In this document: positions 6,557 to 15,424 of the stretch, one piece after another
Position numbering within the stretch: position 1 is the stretch's first letter
How the letters are laid out: each line of letters begins with the position of its first letter
Assembly: GCA_023436825.1 (NCBI GenBank)
Contig: JAEZHS010000599.1
Span: forward strand, 1-21,745
Source of the DNA: Pseudomonadota bacterium
GTDB lineage: Bacteria; Pseudomonadota; Alphaproteobacteria; Reyranellales; Reyranellaceae
DNA: 21,745 bases
Direction: 5' to 3'
Made by a program: the position numbers and the translations under genes
Notes under the pieces: model-generated
What the model was told of the DNA's origin: nothing
The model's input: only the letters and a program-made list of their open reading frames with translations
Database searches by the model: none

Positions 6557-6564
6557 TTTTTTTT
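6557..6564 (+). terminator. T8 run after tRNA remnant
   Basis: A run of eight T follows 27 bases after the CCA of the tRNA remnant. It could be the old tRNA terminator, which would mean the DNA to the right is the original chromosomal flank. No clear hairpin precedes it, so this is a weak call. Confidence 0.3.
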
Positions 6565-6574
6565 CTCGGGTTTC

Positions 6575-6599
6575 CCCAAACTCGCGGATGCAGTTTGGG
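6575..6599. other. Hairpin, 8-bp perfect stem
   Basis: CCCAAACT (6575-6582) pairs with AGTTTGGG (6592-6599) around a 9-base loop. No T-run follows on the plus strand. On the minus strand the stem is followed by AAAC and then GC-rich sequence, so it is not a clean terminator. Function unknown. Confidence 0.4.
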
Positions 6600-6877
6600 T
6601 AATCCTGTTCGCGTTGTGGTAGCGTGCGTGAATGCTTCGGGTTGTGTCAGGCCAAGACACTAGGGAAGGAAAGATCCATTCTTAAATTTTCAAAGCGATG
6701 GCCGTTCATCACGCGCTCGCGTCTTCCAGCACTGGCACCAATCGAATGGCATACATCGGCCACTCTCATTCGCTCAATTTTCGAGCTCTCTATGCGGACA
6801 AAGAAATAGGGGGAGTACCCGATGACTTCGACCGAATGGGCCAGGACGAGATCACTCATCGATTCGGCGTAACACGA

Positions 6878-6894
6878 ACGGGCGGGACGCCCGT
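6878..6894 (-). terminator. GC-rich hairpin after ABC ATPase, possible terminator
   Basis: ACGGGCG (6878-6884) and CGCCCGT (6888-6894) form a perfect 7-bp stem with a 3-base loop, 8 bases beyond the ATPase stop. On the minus strand it is followed by GTTCGTGTT, only weakly T-rich. Its position suits termination of the long minus-strand operon, but it could be one unit of a dispersed palindrome. Confidence 0.45.
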
Positions 6895-6902
6895 GGTCCG
6901 CG

Positions 6903-7967
6903 CTACGCTTCCAGAAGGACGCAATGCTCCGGCGAGAACGACAGTGTCACATCCGCGCCCTCGCTCAAGAGGTTGACCGGCGGGCGGCGCACGATCAGCG
7001 GACCGATGGCGCTGTCGATGACGTATTGCACGAAGTCACCGTGGAACAGGCGCTGGCGCACCTTGCCCGGCACGTGGTTGTCGCCGGGCCGCGGCTCGAG
7101 GTCGACATAGGCGGTGCGCACCGCGACCTCGCTTTCCTTGCCGTGCGGTGTGTGGCCGGCGGTCACTTTCAGTGTGACGCCGCCGTCGGCAGCGAATTGG
7201 CCATTGCCTAAAAACTTGCCCTTGATGAGATTGGCAGAGCCCACGAAGTCGGCGACGAAGCGGCTGCGCGGCCTGTTGTAGATGTCCTCCGGCGTGCCGA
7301 TCTGCTCGATGATGCCCACGTTCATGACGATGACGCGATCGGAGATGGCAAGCGCCTCCTCCTGGTCGTGGGTGACGTAGACCGAGGTGATATCGAGGCG
7401 GTGCTGCAACTCGCGAAGCTCGACGCGCATCTCGGCGCGCAGCTTGGCGTCGAGGTTGCTGAGCGGCTCGTCGAACAGCACGACGGTCGGCGAGAAGGCG
7501 ACGGCGCGAGCCAACGCCACGCGCTGCTGCTGGCCGCCCGACAGCTTGGAGGCCGGCCGGTCGGCGAGGTGGCGCATCTGCACCAGGTCGAGCGCCCGCT
7601 CGACATTGGTCTTGATGTCGGCGGCGCCCTGCTTTCGCACGCGCAAGCCATAGGCCACGTTGTCGAACACCGTCATGTGCGGCCACACGGCGTAGGACTG
7701 GAAGACCATGCTGACGCCGCGCTGCTCGGTCGGGATGTTGCGACGCGCATCGGCGTCGTACATCGCCTGGCCGTCGATGCGGATGCTGCCGCCGACCGGC
7801 TGTTCGAGGCCGGCGATGGCGCGCAAGGTCGTGGTCTTGCCGCAGCCCGAGGGGCCGAGCAGGGTCACGTGCTCCCCTCGCCCGACGTTGAAGCTGACGC
7901 CGTTCACGGCGGTCATATCACCATAGCGGATGACGAGGTCCTTCACCTCGATGCGCGTTGCCGTCAC
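6903..7967 (-). CDS. ABC importer ATP-binding protein (FbpC/PotA type)
   Basis: A 354-residue nucleotide-binding subunit. Walker A is GPSGCGKT at 38-45, the Q-loop Gln90 is in FQSYAVWPHM, the signature LSGGQQQR begins at 142, Walker B VVLFDEP ends with Asp166-Glu167, and the switch His200 is in THDQEEA. A C-terminal TOBE-like region (about 240-354) follows, as in importers of iron, polyamines, phosphonates or sugars. The start is GTG 7967, with AGGAG seven bases before it, and overlaps the permease stop by four bases (GTGA), giving translational coupling. The upstream frame stays open but that part is antiparallel reading of the permease gene. It energises import with the two genes upstream. 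Substrate not determined. Confidence 0.93.
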   Translation of the reverse strand: MTATRIEVKDLVIRYGDMTAVNGVSFNVGRGEHVTLLGPSGCGKTTTLRAIAGLEQPVGGSIRIDGQAMYDADARRNIPTEQRGVSMVFQSYAVWPHMTVFDNVAYGLRVRKQGAADIKTNVERALDLVQMRHLADRPASKLSGGQQQRVALARAVAFSPTVVLFDEPLSNLDAKLRAEMRVELRELQHRLDITSVYVTHDQEEALAISDRVIVMNVGIIEQIGTPEDIYNRPRSRFVADFVGSANLIKGKFLGNGQFAADGGVTLKVTAGHTPHGKESEVAVRTAYVDLEPRPGDNHVPGKVRQRLFHGDFVQYVIDSAIGPLIVRRPPVNLLSEGADVTLSFSPEHCVLLEA

Positions 7968-9670
7968 GAAAGCTCCTTGGTGGCGCCGCGCGTCAGGCGA
8001 AACAGGATGGCCAGCGCCACGATCACGGTGAAAGTCTGGATCAGCGCCATCGCCGCCGTGAGCTCGGTGCCGCTGGTGGCGAAGGCGTTGACGATCGAGG
8101 GCGCGATCACCTTGGCATTGGGGCCCATCAGAAACACCGACGCGCCGAGCTCGCGCACGCAGGCCATGAAGATCAGCAGCCACGCGGCGAGGATGCCCGG
8201 CCGCAACAGCGGCAGGGTGACGGTGCGCATCTGATAGCCCCAGCCCGCGCCGCAGACGCGCGCGCACTCCTCCAGACTCTTGTCGATCTGAAGCACGACC
8301 CCGGCCAGGGTGCGGATGCCGAGCGGCAGCATCACGGTGAAATAGGCCAGCGCCAGCAGCCACAACGTGCCGTAGATCGACACCGGAATGTTGAGCCACG
8401 CCCACAGCAGCGCCAGGCCGAAGACCAGGCGCGGCACGGCGCCCGGGAACATCACGAGATACTCGATGGCGCCGCGGCCGCGCAGCTGCGAGCGATAGAT
8501 GATCCAGACCAGCACGGCCATCACCAGCACGCCCACAGTCGCGACGCCGAAGCCAAGCATCAGGCTGTTGCCCATGGCAGTACGCACCGGCCCCAGCGAC
8601 AGAGCGGTCTGGTAGTTGGCGAGCGTAAACTGGGCCTGGCTCAGGATCACGGTGGCGAAGCGCTGGAAGGAGGTGAGCAGCAGGGCGGCGATCGGCAGGA
8701 TCACCGCCAGGAAGACGTAGAGCAGGCAGACCGCGAACAGGAACCAGGCGAGCCGGCCCATGTCCATGGGTCGGGGCCGGAAGGCCTTGCCGGTGATGGT
8801 GGCGAAGCTGCCGCCGATGATCATGTAGCGATAGAAGGTGAGCATGCCGAACATGACGACGAACAGCGCGAGCCCCAGCGCCGAGGCGCGGCCGTAGTCC
8901 GGCGGATAGGCGAGCGTCGAATCCCAGATCGCCGTGGTGATGACGTAGATGCGGGCGGGAATGCCGATCACCAGGGCGGCGGCGAACGAGCCCAGCATCT
9001 CGGCGAAGACGAACAGCGTGGCGCCCAGCACGCCCGGCATGACCAGCGGCAAGGTGACGGTGAGCGTGGTCCGCAGCTTCGAGGCGCCCATGACGCGCGC
9101 CGATTCCTCCAGCGCCGGATCCATCGACTTCATCGAGGCCGAGATCATGACGAAGGCCACGGTGCCCTCGAACAGCGCCATCACCCAGGCGATGCCGAAG
9201 TGGGTGTAGATGTCGGCGATGTCGCCGCTGCCGCCCATCCCCTTCCACAGCTGATTCATGAAGCCGCTCTTGGGGCCGGCGATGATGGCCCAGGCGAGCG
9301 CGCCGACCAGCGGCGTCATGTAGTACGGCAGCTCCATCAGCCGCTCGAGCACGGCACGGCCCGGCACGTTGGTGCGCGTCAGGATCCAGGCCAGGGTGAA
9401 GCCGATCAGGATGGCCATCACCGTGGCCATCACCGCGATGATCAGCGTGTTCCAGAGGACATTGATGTCCTCGTCGAAGATCGCGAAGTAGTTCGCGAGG
9501 CCGTAGGCCTCCGGCGGAAACGCCATCGGATCGCCGACATTCAGCGATTCCTCGACGAGGAACACCATCGGCAGGATGACGAGGAAGCCCACCACCAGCA
9601 GGATGGCGATCGTGACGATCACCTGCCAGTTGCGGCGCGGGCGAAGGGCGTCCGCAGCTGAGAGCGTCAA
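7964..9670 (-). CDS. ABC importer permease, fused two-domain (FbpB type)
   Basis: A 568-residue inner-membrane protein made of two homologous permease domains, each with about six hydrophobic segments. The two EAA loops that dock the ATPase are visible at about 188-213 (LEESARVMGAS, ending LPLVMPG) and 467-492 (LEECARVCGAG, ending LPLLRPG). This fused architecture is typical of ferric-iron, 2-aminoethylphosphonate and related importers. The apparent start is TTG 9670, seven bases after the binding-protein stop. No ATG offers a better choice before the first membrane segment (about 17-38), though GTG at residue 18 or 19 cannot be excluded. It is translationally coupled to the ATPase gene downstream. 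Confidence 0.92.
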   Translation of the reverse strand: MTLSAADALRPRRNWQVIVTIAILLVVGFLVILPMVFLVEESLNVGDPMAFPPEAYGLANYFAIFDEDINVLWNTLIIAVMATVMAILIGFTLAWILTRTNVPGRAVLERLMELPYYMTPLVGALAWAIIAGPKSGFMNQLWKGMGGSGDIADIYTHFGIAWVMALFEGTVAFVMISASMKSMDPALEESARVMGASKLRTTLTVTLPLVMPGVLGATLFVFAEMLGSFAAALVIGIPARIYVITTAIWDSTLAYPPDYGRASALGLALFVVMFGMLTFYRYMIIGGSFATITGKAFRPRPMDMGRLAWFLFAVCLLYVFLAVILPIAALLLTSFQRFATVILSQAQFTLANYQTALSLGPVRTAMGNSLMLGFGVATVGVLVMAVLVWIIYRSQLRGRGAIEYLVMFPGAVPRLVFGLALLWAWLNIPVSIYGTLWLLALAYFTVMLPLGIRTLAGVVLQIDKSLEECARVCGAGWGYQMRTVTLPLLRPGILAAWLLIFMACVRELGASVFLMGPNAKVIAPSIVNAFATSGTELTAAMALIQTFTVIVALAILFRLTRGATKELS

Positions 9671-9677
9671 GACCGGC

Positions 9678-10751
9678 TCAGCGCCGGGCGCCGACGATGC
9701 GGTCCCATTCCTTGGCGAAGTCCGGACGATCCTTCTCGAAGGCGTTCCAGTCGGCCGGGAACAGGAGCTTCATGTCCTTGAGCGCCACGCTGCCGACGCC
9801 CGGCGGCGGCACGTCGTCGCGCGGCGAGTGCAGCAGCAGCGCGTCGGCGAGCGCCTTCTGGCCCACGGGCGCGAGGAACCAGTCCATGAACAGCTCGGCG
9901 GCGTTGGGATGCGGGCCGTCCTGGACGATGCCGTAGGTCTCCGGCACCGCCGGCACGCCGGTCTCGGGGAAGACGAAGGCGAGCGGCGCGCCCTTGGCCT
10001 TGAACTCGATGTAGCCCGAGTACTGCGCGCCCATGATGATCTTGTCCTGCCCGTCGACCAGGCGGCCGTACTGCTGGACGTAGGAGTCGAAGGCGCGCGG
10101 CTTGTTCTCGGCAAACTTCTTGAAGTACTCGAGCCCCAGGATCGGCTTCAGCACGTACCACACGCCGTGCTGGAGCCCCGAGTTGGAGACCTTGACGTTG
10201 ATGGCGTCCTTCCATTTCGGATTGAGCAGGTCCTCCCACTTCTTGGGCGCCTCGGCCTCGGAAACATTGTTGGGATTGTAGGCGATGCCCGCCATGATGA
10301 TGGAGCCCCAGGTCCAGAAGCCTTCGGGCGTGCTCTTGTACTCCTTCTTGAAGGCCTCCATTTGCGGCGAGATGTACTGGCGGAAGCCGCCGCGCCGCTG
10401 GAAGTCGAGGATCATGCCCATGTCGGAGATCTGGATCACGTCGACCAAATAGGACTTGGCCTGGCGCTCGGACAGGACCTTGGCGTAGAGCGCGCCCGCC
10501 TGCAGGCGCACGTAGCTGGTCTTGATCTCGGGGAACATCTTGTTGAAGGCTGCCAGCAGCTTCACCTGGCCCTGCTCGGGATCGGTCGAATAGAGCACGA
10601 AGGCGCCCTCGGCCTTGGCCTTCTCGACGTTGGCGCAGGTCTTGAAGCCGTCCATTTGCTTTGGATTGTCGCAGAGCTTGGCCTGCGCATTGGCCGATCC
10701 GGCCCAGACGAGAGCGCTGAGCGCCAGCCCCGCGGCGGCAAACAACTTCAT
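9678..10751 (-). CDS. Periplasmic substrate-binding protein of ABC importer
   Basis: A 357-residue secreted protein with a clear signal peptide, MKLFAAAGLALSALVWAG, cleaved probably after SANA at residue 22. The mature part begins QAKLCDNPKQ and shows the family-like FVLYSTDPEQGQ and later WEDLLNPKWK, a phrase common to iron/aminoethylphosphonate-type binding proteins. ATG 10751 was chosen over an upstream in-frame ATG because GGGAGG sits just before it and the signal peptide starts there. The paired tyrosines of ferric-binding proteins are not evident (GAQYSGYIE instead), so iron is not supported. An organic or phosphonate ligand is as likely. It is the first gene of the three-gene importer. 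Confidence 0.9.
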   Translation of the reverse strand: MKLFAAAGLALSALVWAGSANAQAKLCDNPKQMDGFKTCANVEKAKAEGAFVLYSTDPEQGQVKLLAAFNKMFPEIKTSYVRLQAGALYAKVLSERQAKSYLVDVIQISDMGMILDFQRRGGFRQYISPQMEAFKKEYKSTPEGFWTWGSIIMAGIAYNPNNVSEAEAPKKWEDLLNPKWKDAINVKVSNSGLQHGVWYVLKPILGLEYFKKFAENKPRAFDSYVQQYGRLVDGQDKIIMGAQYSGYIEFKAKGAPLAFVFPETGVPAVPETYGIVQDGPHPNAAELFMDWFLAPVGQKALADALLLHSPRDDVPPPGVGSVALKDMKLLFPADWNAFEKDRPDFAKEWDRIVGARR

Positions 10752-10847
10752 CTTTTTTCCTCCCATGCAACCGCCGGCGAGCGTAACGGCCGATGCGGGG
10801 AGGTTCAATCGGTACGTTCCGCAAACCGCCAGGGTGAGTTCAAAGCA

Positions 10848-11620
10848 TCAGGAATTCGATCGCCATGCCACCAGAGCGGCGGTTTCCACCACTTCTTCGC
10901 GCACGTCGGCGAGCGCGGCGCGAATCTCCGCCACCATGGCCGGCATGTTTTCGCCAAGGTGCGCGGGCGACGTGGAGCCCATGGAGAGCGCCCGGTACAC
11001 CAGCGTCTCGAGGTCGATCGCGCGGCGTTCGACCACGCCAAAGCGTTCCAGGTGGGCGAAGGGCGAGTCGAGCAGGATCGCCTCGTTGCGTATCCAATTG
11101 GGGTCGTGGTCGTGTGGCCCGTGTTGGGCTCGTAGCGCTCGCGGATGCCTTTCCAGGTCTTTCGCCAAGCATTTGCCGGTATCGCCGGTGCGGAATCGTA
11201 GAACAACGCTACTGCGCCTGACGGCTCGATCAGCCGGTTGAGCCGCTCGAGCGTGTCCACGCGATCCATCCAATGAAAGGAGCGGCCCATGACGACCAGA
11301 TGGAAATGGCCCAGTGCCGGGTCGAGCTCATAAGAGCTGCCGGGGACAAAACGGATGTTCGCGGTCTGCCCGGCCAGCACGCGGGCCTCGGCCAGCATCT
11401 CGGGCGACGGATCGATCGCCAGCACCTCGCGGACGAGCGGCGCGAAGACGCGGGCGAGCGGTCCGGGCCCGCAGCCGAGATCGAGCACGCGGTGCTGCAA
11501 GCCGAGGCCGGTGACCTCGGTGACGCGGCGGATCAACGCCGGCGCGTACGCCGCCCTGCCCTTCTCGTAGTGCTCCGCAGCGGAGCGATAACGCTTCGGG
11601 CCGAAGGGAGCGTGCGTCAT
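10848..11620 (-). pseudogene. Class I SAM-dependent methyltransferase, frameshifted
   Basis: The N-terminal part (start ATG 11620) has the SAM-binding motif VLDLGCGPG at 45-53 and acidic Asp70 (LAIDPSPEM), then FHWMDR, a typical small methyltransferase. Around 11098-11103 the frame breaks at a run of four G on the plus strand. Up to there it reads HTTTTP. The rest of the protein, from NWIRNEAILLDS to the end ETAALVAWRSNS at 10848, is in another frame. Joined, the product would be about 257 residues, the usual size. A one- or two-base indel therefore inactivated the gene, or the assembly has an error. It starts three bases after the hyuB stop. The original substrate is unknown. Confidence 0.8.
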
Positions 11621-11623
11621 CGG

Positions 11624-13246
11624 CTAACCGTAGGTGCTGCGGTCCGTCACATAGCCGCTGTCGATGTCGGCGGCGAGTGCGGCCGCGTCACGCTGGCGCG
11701 GATCGCCGTGGCCGCCGCCGCCTGGCGTGCCGAGCGAGCTCGTGTCGCCCTTGTGCACGACGTACTGCTTCTTGGGATCGGTCTTCGTGCCGTTGATACG
11801 AAGCTCGCCCGGTGCGCCGTCGCTGCCGCCTTCGATGCCGAAGGCGGGAAACAGCGTTCGCTCGGCCAGGAACGACACCGCGATCGGCGTGTCGCTACGG
11901 CTTTCGATCAGGATTTCCTGCCCCAACCCGCCGCGATGGCGGCCGGCGCCGCCCGAATCGGGCCTCAGCTTCTTGTGATGGAAGCGCAGCGGCGCAATGT
12001 GCTCGCTGATCTCGATCGACGTCGAGCTGACGTTGGACGGCCAGCTGAGACAGGTCACGCCGTCGCGCCGCGTGTTGCCGCCCATGCCGCCGTTGTAGAA
12101 GAACATGTTGGCGTAGGGCTTGCCGCCTTCCCGCACGCCCGACTGGTTCATGCCCCACATCGGCGAGCCGCAGGCCGCCATCACGCGCTCCGGCACGATC
12201 TGGCCCAGGCAACCGAACACCAGCATCGGCACATAGTGGCCGATCAGCATGCGCGAGCCGCCCGGCGCCGGGAATTGCGGATTGACGATGCAGCCTTCGG
12301 GCGCCTTGAGCGTGATCGGCCTCCAGGCACCCTCGTTGTTGGGCAGGTTGGGGCTGGTGCAGACCTTCACCCCGTACATCGCCATGGCGTTGGTGTAGCA
12401 GAGCGCACAGTTGATGGCGCGATCGACCTGGCGGTCGGTGCCCGCGAAATCCATCATGATCTCGTCGCCCTTGATGGTCAGCTCCATCCTGAGCGTGATC
12501 GGCGTCTCCATCAGACCGTCGGTCTTGAGCTCGCTGCGATAGGTGCCATCGGGCAGCTCGCGGATCGCCGCCCGCATGGCCATCTCGCATCGGCCCTGGA
12601 TCTCGCGCGCGAGGTCGGTGAGGTCGACGAGGCCGTAGCCTTCCATCAGGTTGCGCAGGCGGTCTTCCATCAGGTCGAGCGCCACGACCTGGGCCCACAG
12701 GTCACCCATGGTCTGGTCGGGCGTGCGCACGTTCTTGCGGATGATGGTGACCAGAGTCTCGTCGGTCTTGCCGGCCGCGATCATCTTCATCGGCGGTATC
12801 TGCAGCCCCTCCTCGAACACCTCGCGCGGCTCGGGGCTTCGGATCTTGCCGCCGATGTCGGGCGCGTGCGCCGTCGTGGCGCTGAAGGCGACCAACCGGC
12901 CGTCCAGGAAGATCGGCTTGGCCAGCGTGATGTCGGGCAGATGGCCGGTGCCCAGCCAGATGTCGTTGGTGATCAGCACGTCGCCCGGCGCGAGCCTGTC
13001 GGGCGGGAAGAAGCGCAGGAAATGCTTCACGGTTTCCGGCAGGGTGCCGATGAAGCTCGGGATGCTCTCGGAGGCCTGCACCAGCGACTGGCCGGCGGCA
13101 TCGGTGATGACGCAGGAGAAGTCGTAGCTTTCGCGCACCAGCGTGGAGAAGCTGGTGCGCACCATGGCGGCCGCCGCCTCGTCGACCATGGAGATCAACC
13201 GGCGCCATAGCAGCTCGAGCTCGATGGGATCGAAGGTGCGGGTCAT
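11624..13246 (-). CDS. hyuB: Hydantoinase B / oxoprolinase family subunit
   Basis: A 540-residue protein of the HyuB family, the partner of HyuA in ATP-dependent hydrolysis of cyclic amides (hydantoins, 5-oxoproline) and in related acetone or acetophenone carboxylases. Conserved landmarks are TNDIWLGTGHLPDITL (about 93-108, with Asn94-Asp95, His102 and Asp105) and the glycine-rich GGAGRHRGGLGQE near 430. Length is normal for a separate subunit. The start ATG 13246 lies inside a palindromic repeat, and the only ribosome-site-like sequence (GGAAG) is in the repeat stem. It follows hyuA after 106 bases, an unusually wide gap filled by repeat DNA. The family is firm, the substrate is not known. 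Confidence 0.92.
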   Translation of the reverse strand: MTRTFDPIELELLWRRLISMVDEAAAAMVRTSFSTLVRESYDFSCVITDAAGQSLVQASESIPSFIGTLPETVKHFLRFFPPDRLAPGDVLITNDIWLGTGHLPDITLAKPIFLDGRLVAFSATTAHAPDIGGKIRSPEPREVFEEGLQIPPMKMIAAGKTDETLVTIIRKNVRTPDQTMGDLWAQVVALDLMEDRLRNLMEGYGLVDLTDLAREIQGRCEMAMRAAIRELPDGTYRSELKTDGLMETPITLRMELTIKGDEIMMDFAGTDRQVDRAINCALCYTNAMAMYGVKVCTSPNLPNNEGAWRPITLKAPEGCIVNPQFPAPGGSRMLIGHYVPMLVFGCLGQIVPERVMAACGSPMWGMNQSGVREGGKPYANMFFYNGGMGGNTRRDGVTCLSWPSNVSSTSIEISEHIAPLRFHHKKLRPDSGGAGRHRGGLGQEILIESRSDTPIAVSFLAERTLFPAFGIEGGSDGAPGELRINGTKTDPKKQYVVHKGDTSSLGTPGGGGHGDPRQRDAAALAADIDSGYVTDRSTYG

Positions 13247-13342
13247 GATCTTTTGGACCGCGAGCTTCCAGCTCGCTCATAATTCATGAGCGCGCAGGGA
13301 GGGCGCGTCAGACGCGACCCAGCGCGCGATCCGGAAGACGAT
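13243..13342 (-). repeat. Palindromic repeat, copy A plus a degenerate inverted copy, in hyuA-hyuB spacer
   Basis: Read on the minus strand, 13286-13243 matches plus-strand 18299-18342 at 38 of 44 positions. The core is GCGAGC-N5-GCTCGC (13260-13265 / 13271-13276), followed by GGTCC and AGAT(C/T)ATGA. A second, diverged copy in plus orientation spans about 13281-13342 (ATTCATGAGCGCGC ... GATCCGGAAGACGATGA) with an expanded hairpin, so the spacer is two back-to-back copies sharing the centre CTCAT-AATTC-ATGAG. The final ATGA of copy A is the hyuB start codon. Confidence 0.75.
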
Positions 13343-13352
13343 GAGTATGACA

Positions 13353-15422
13353 TCAATCTGCCTCCGCCAGGATGGAGCCGTCGGCCAGCAGGCGCGCCTT
13401 GGCACCCGGGCCGACGATGAACGTGCTCTCGTCTTCCTCGAACACGGCCGGGCCGTCGATGTTGACACCGGGCTCGAGGGCATAGCGATCCCACACCTGC
13501 GTCGGCAGCGTCTTGCCGGCGTCGGGAAAGAACACCGGCCGCGTGCCCTTGAGCGCCTCCGCCCTGGGATGGCGCGGCAGCTCCAGCGCACCGCCGCTGC
13601 CCGGCATCGGCGCGCTGGCGGAGAGCCGCAGCGCGACGAACTGGATGGCGGCTCCCGGCGGCGTGCGCGCAAACAGCGCCTTGTAGGCCGCCTCGAACGC
13701 GGCTCTTACGCCGGACTCCGTGATCGGCTCCGGCAGCGCCACCGTGATCTCGCTGCCCTGGCCGATATAGCGCATGTCGGCGAGGCGCTTGACGCTGCGC
13801 CCTTCGATGTCCGCGCCGGTCAGGCGCAGCACGTCGAGCGATTCCTTTTCGAGGCCCGCAAAGACGCGGGCGATGGACGAGAAATCTGCACCGACCAGCG
13901 CCACGTTGAAGCTCGCCACGCGATCGACGCGGGCCGGCGCCATCAGCATGCCGATGGTGCTGCCGGCACCTGCACCGGGCGGGCAGACGACGCGATTGAC
14001 ACCGAGCTTGCGGGCGACGTGCCAGGCATGGACCGGACCTGCCCCGCCGGTCGCCAGCAACGCGTACTCGGCCGGGATGCGGCCGCGCTCGGCGATGGCC
14101 ACGCGCGCCGCTCCTGCCATGTTCTCGTTGACGACATCGTGCACGCCGAAGGCGGCGCGGCCCGGCTCGACGTTCAAGGTGCTGGCGAGCCGGCTGAAGG
14201 CACCGTCGGTCGCTGCACGATCGATCTTCATGGCGCCGCCCAGGAAGAAGTCGGCGTTGAGGTAGCCCAAGGTGAGGTCGGCGTCGGTCACGGTGGCCTC
14301 GGTGCCGCCACGGCCGTAGCAGGCCGGCCCCGGCTGCGCACCGCTGCTCTCGGGCCCGACATTGAGCGTGCCGAGATCGGACTTGCGGGCGATCGAGCCG
14401 CCGCCGGCGCCGATTTCGATCAGTTCGACCGTGGCAATCTGGATGGGCAATCCCGAGCCGCGCAAAAACCGCTTCTCGCGCGCCGCCTCGAAGCCGTAGG
14501 CGACCAGCGGCTCGCCGTCGTCGACCAGCGCGAGCTTGGCGGTCGTGCCGCCCATGTCGAAGGCGAGGACGCGTTCAAGCCCGGCATTGCGGCCGAACCA
14601 GGCGCCGGCCAGCGCGCCCGCCGCAGGCCCGCTTTCCAGCAGCTGCACCGGCGCGCGCTTGGCTTCGCTGACATGCGTCAAGCCGCCGTTGGACAGCATC
14701 AGGAAGAGCCCGCCGGGAATGCCTTCGGCACGCAGCGCCTGCTCGAGGCGTTCGAGATAGACCTCGGCCAGCGGCCGCACATAGGCGTTGGTCACCGTCG
14801 TGCTGGCGCGCAGGTATTCTCGGATCTCGGGCGCGATGTCGGAGGAGAGCGAGATCGAGAGGTTCTGGAAGCGCTCGGCAACGGCGGCGCCGATGGCGCG
14901 CTCATGCGCGGGATTGGCGTAGGCGTGCAGGAAGCAGATGGCGAGACTTTCGACTCCCTGCTTCACGAGATCGGCAACCTCGGCCAGCGCGGCATCGACG
15001 TCGAGCGGGATCTCGACCGTGCCGTCCTGCGCCAGACGCTCCTTGGCCTCGCGTCGCCACGGCCGTGCGACCAGCGGCTTGGGCATCTCGATGAAGAGAT
15101 CGTAGAGCTCGTACTTGCGCTCGCGGCCGATCTCCAGCACGTCGCGGAAGCCGGCCGTGGTGAGCAAGCCGGTCTTGGCGCCCTTGCGCTCGATCAGCGC
15201 GTTGGTGAACAGCGTCGTCGCATGCACGACGCGCCCGATCTGCTCGGGCCTGGCGCCGGCCTTCGCCAGCACGCGTCGCGTGCCTTCTATGGCGCCGCGC
15301 GCCGGATCGTCGGGCGTCGTGCTCTCCTTCCAGATGACGGCTCGGCCATCACGCGGATCGTGGATGACGACGTCGGTGAAGGTGCCCCCGATGTCGATGC
15401 CGAGGGAGAGAGGTGCGGTCAT
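13353..15422 (-). CDS. hyuA: Hydantoinase A / oxoprolinase family subunit (ATPase-fold)
   Basis: A 689-residue HyuA subunit. The N-terminal DIGGTFTD at 10-17 is the phosphate-binding motif of the actin/hexokinase-like ATPase fold. VVHATTLFTNALIERKGAKTGLLTTAGFRD and the later AFDMGGTTAKLALVDDG, a second phosphate-loop-like segment, are family hallmarks, and the C-terminal domain ends normally (FIVGPGAKARLLADGS). It should phosphorylate or activate the carbonyl of a cyclic amide or related substrate, with HyuB completing the reaction. ATG 15422 abuts a long palindromic repeat, so no ordinary ribosome site is seen. Upstream lies a Bug/TctC receptor on the same strand, a frequent pairing in which the receptor captures the substrate. 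Exact substrate not determined. Confidence 0.93.
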   Translation of the reverse strand: MTAPLSLGIDIGGTFTDVVIHDPRDGRAVIWKESTTPDDPARGAIEGTRRVLAKAGARPEQIGRVVHATTLFTNALIERKGAKTGLLTTAGFRDVLEIGRERKYELYDLFIEMPKPLVARPWRREAKERLAQDGTVEIPLDVDAALAEVADLVKQGVESLAICFLHAYANPAHERAIGAAVAERFQNLSISLSSDIAPEIREYLRASTTVTNAYVRPLAEVYLERLEQALRAEGIPGGLFLMLSNGGLTHVSEAKRAPVQLLESGPAAGALAGAWFGRNAGLERVLAFDMGGTTAKLALVDDGEPLVAYGFEAAREKRFLRGSGLPIQIATVELIEIGAGGGSIARKSDLGTLNVGPESSGAQPGPACYGRGGTEATVTDADLTLGYLNADFFLGGAMKIDRAATDGAFSRLASTLNVEPGRAAFGVHDVVNENMAGAARVAIAERGRIPAEYALLATGGAGPVHAWHVARKLGVNRVVCPPGAGAGSTIGMLMAPARVDRVASFNVALVGADFSSIARVFAGLEKESLDVLRLTGADIEGRSVKRLADMRYIGQGSEITVALPEPITESGVRAAFEAAYKALFARTPPGAAIQFVALRLSASAPMPGSGGALELPRHPRAEALKGTRPVFFPDAGKTLPTQVWDRYALEPGVNIDGPAVFEEDESTFIVGPGAKARLLADGSILAEAD

Positions 15423-15424
15423 CT

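Larger units (their letters stand above)
6389..6902. other. Intergenic gap between convergent SOS cassette and ABC operon
   Basis: About 510 bases with no gene I can support. Base composition is lower in GC than the flanks, especially 6540-6860. It holds a tRNA-Glu 3' half, a T-run, a hairpin and a terminator-like hairpin at the right end (all listed separately). Short frames in 6624-6976 have no recognisable protein features. Confidence 0.6.

Noticed and set aside
6427..6660. 77-residue minus-strand frame containing GIRTRVSALR
   Set aside because: This is the antisense translation of the tRNA-Glu 3' half, a well-known annotation artefact.
6624..6976. Short plus-strand frames in the gap before the ABC operon
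   Set aside because: No ribosome site with a recognisable product. One runs into the antisense of the ATPase gene.
7968..9248. N-terminal extension of the ABC ATPase
   Set aside because: That part is an alternate-frame reading of the permease. The GTG at 7967 with AGGAG gives the normal ATPase start.
9678..10751. Ferric-iron specificity of the ABC importer
   Set aside because: The architecture resembles FbpABC, but the tyrosine pair of ferric-binding proteins is not visible, so a specific iron call is not supported.
11098..11103. Programmed frameshift in the methyltransferase
   Set aside because: A run of only four identical bases without a slippery heptamer or obvious stimulatory structure makes simple decay or sequencing error more likely.
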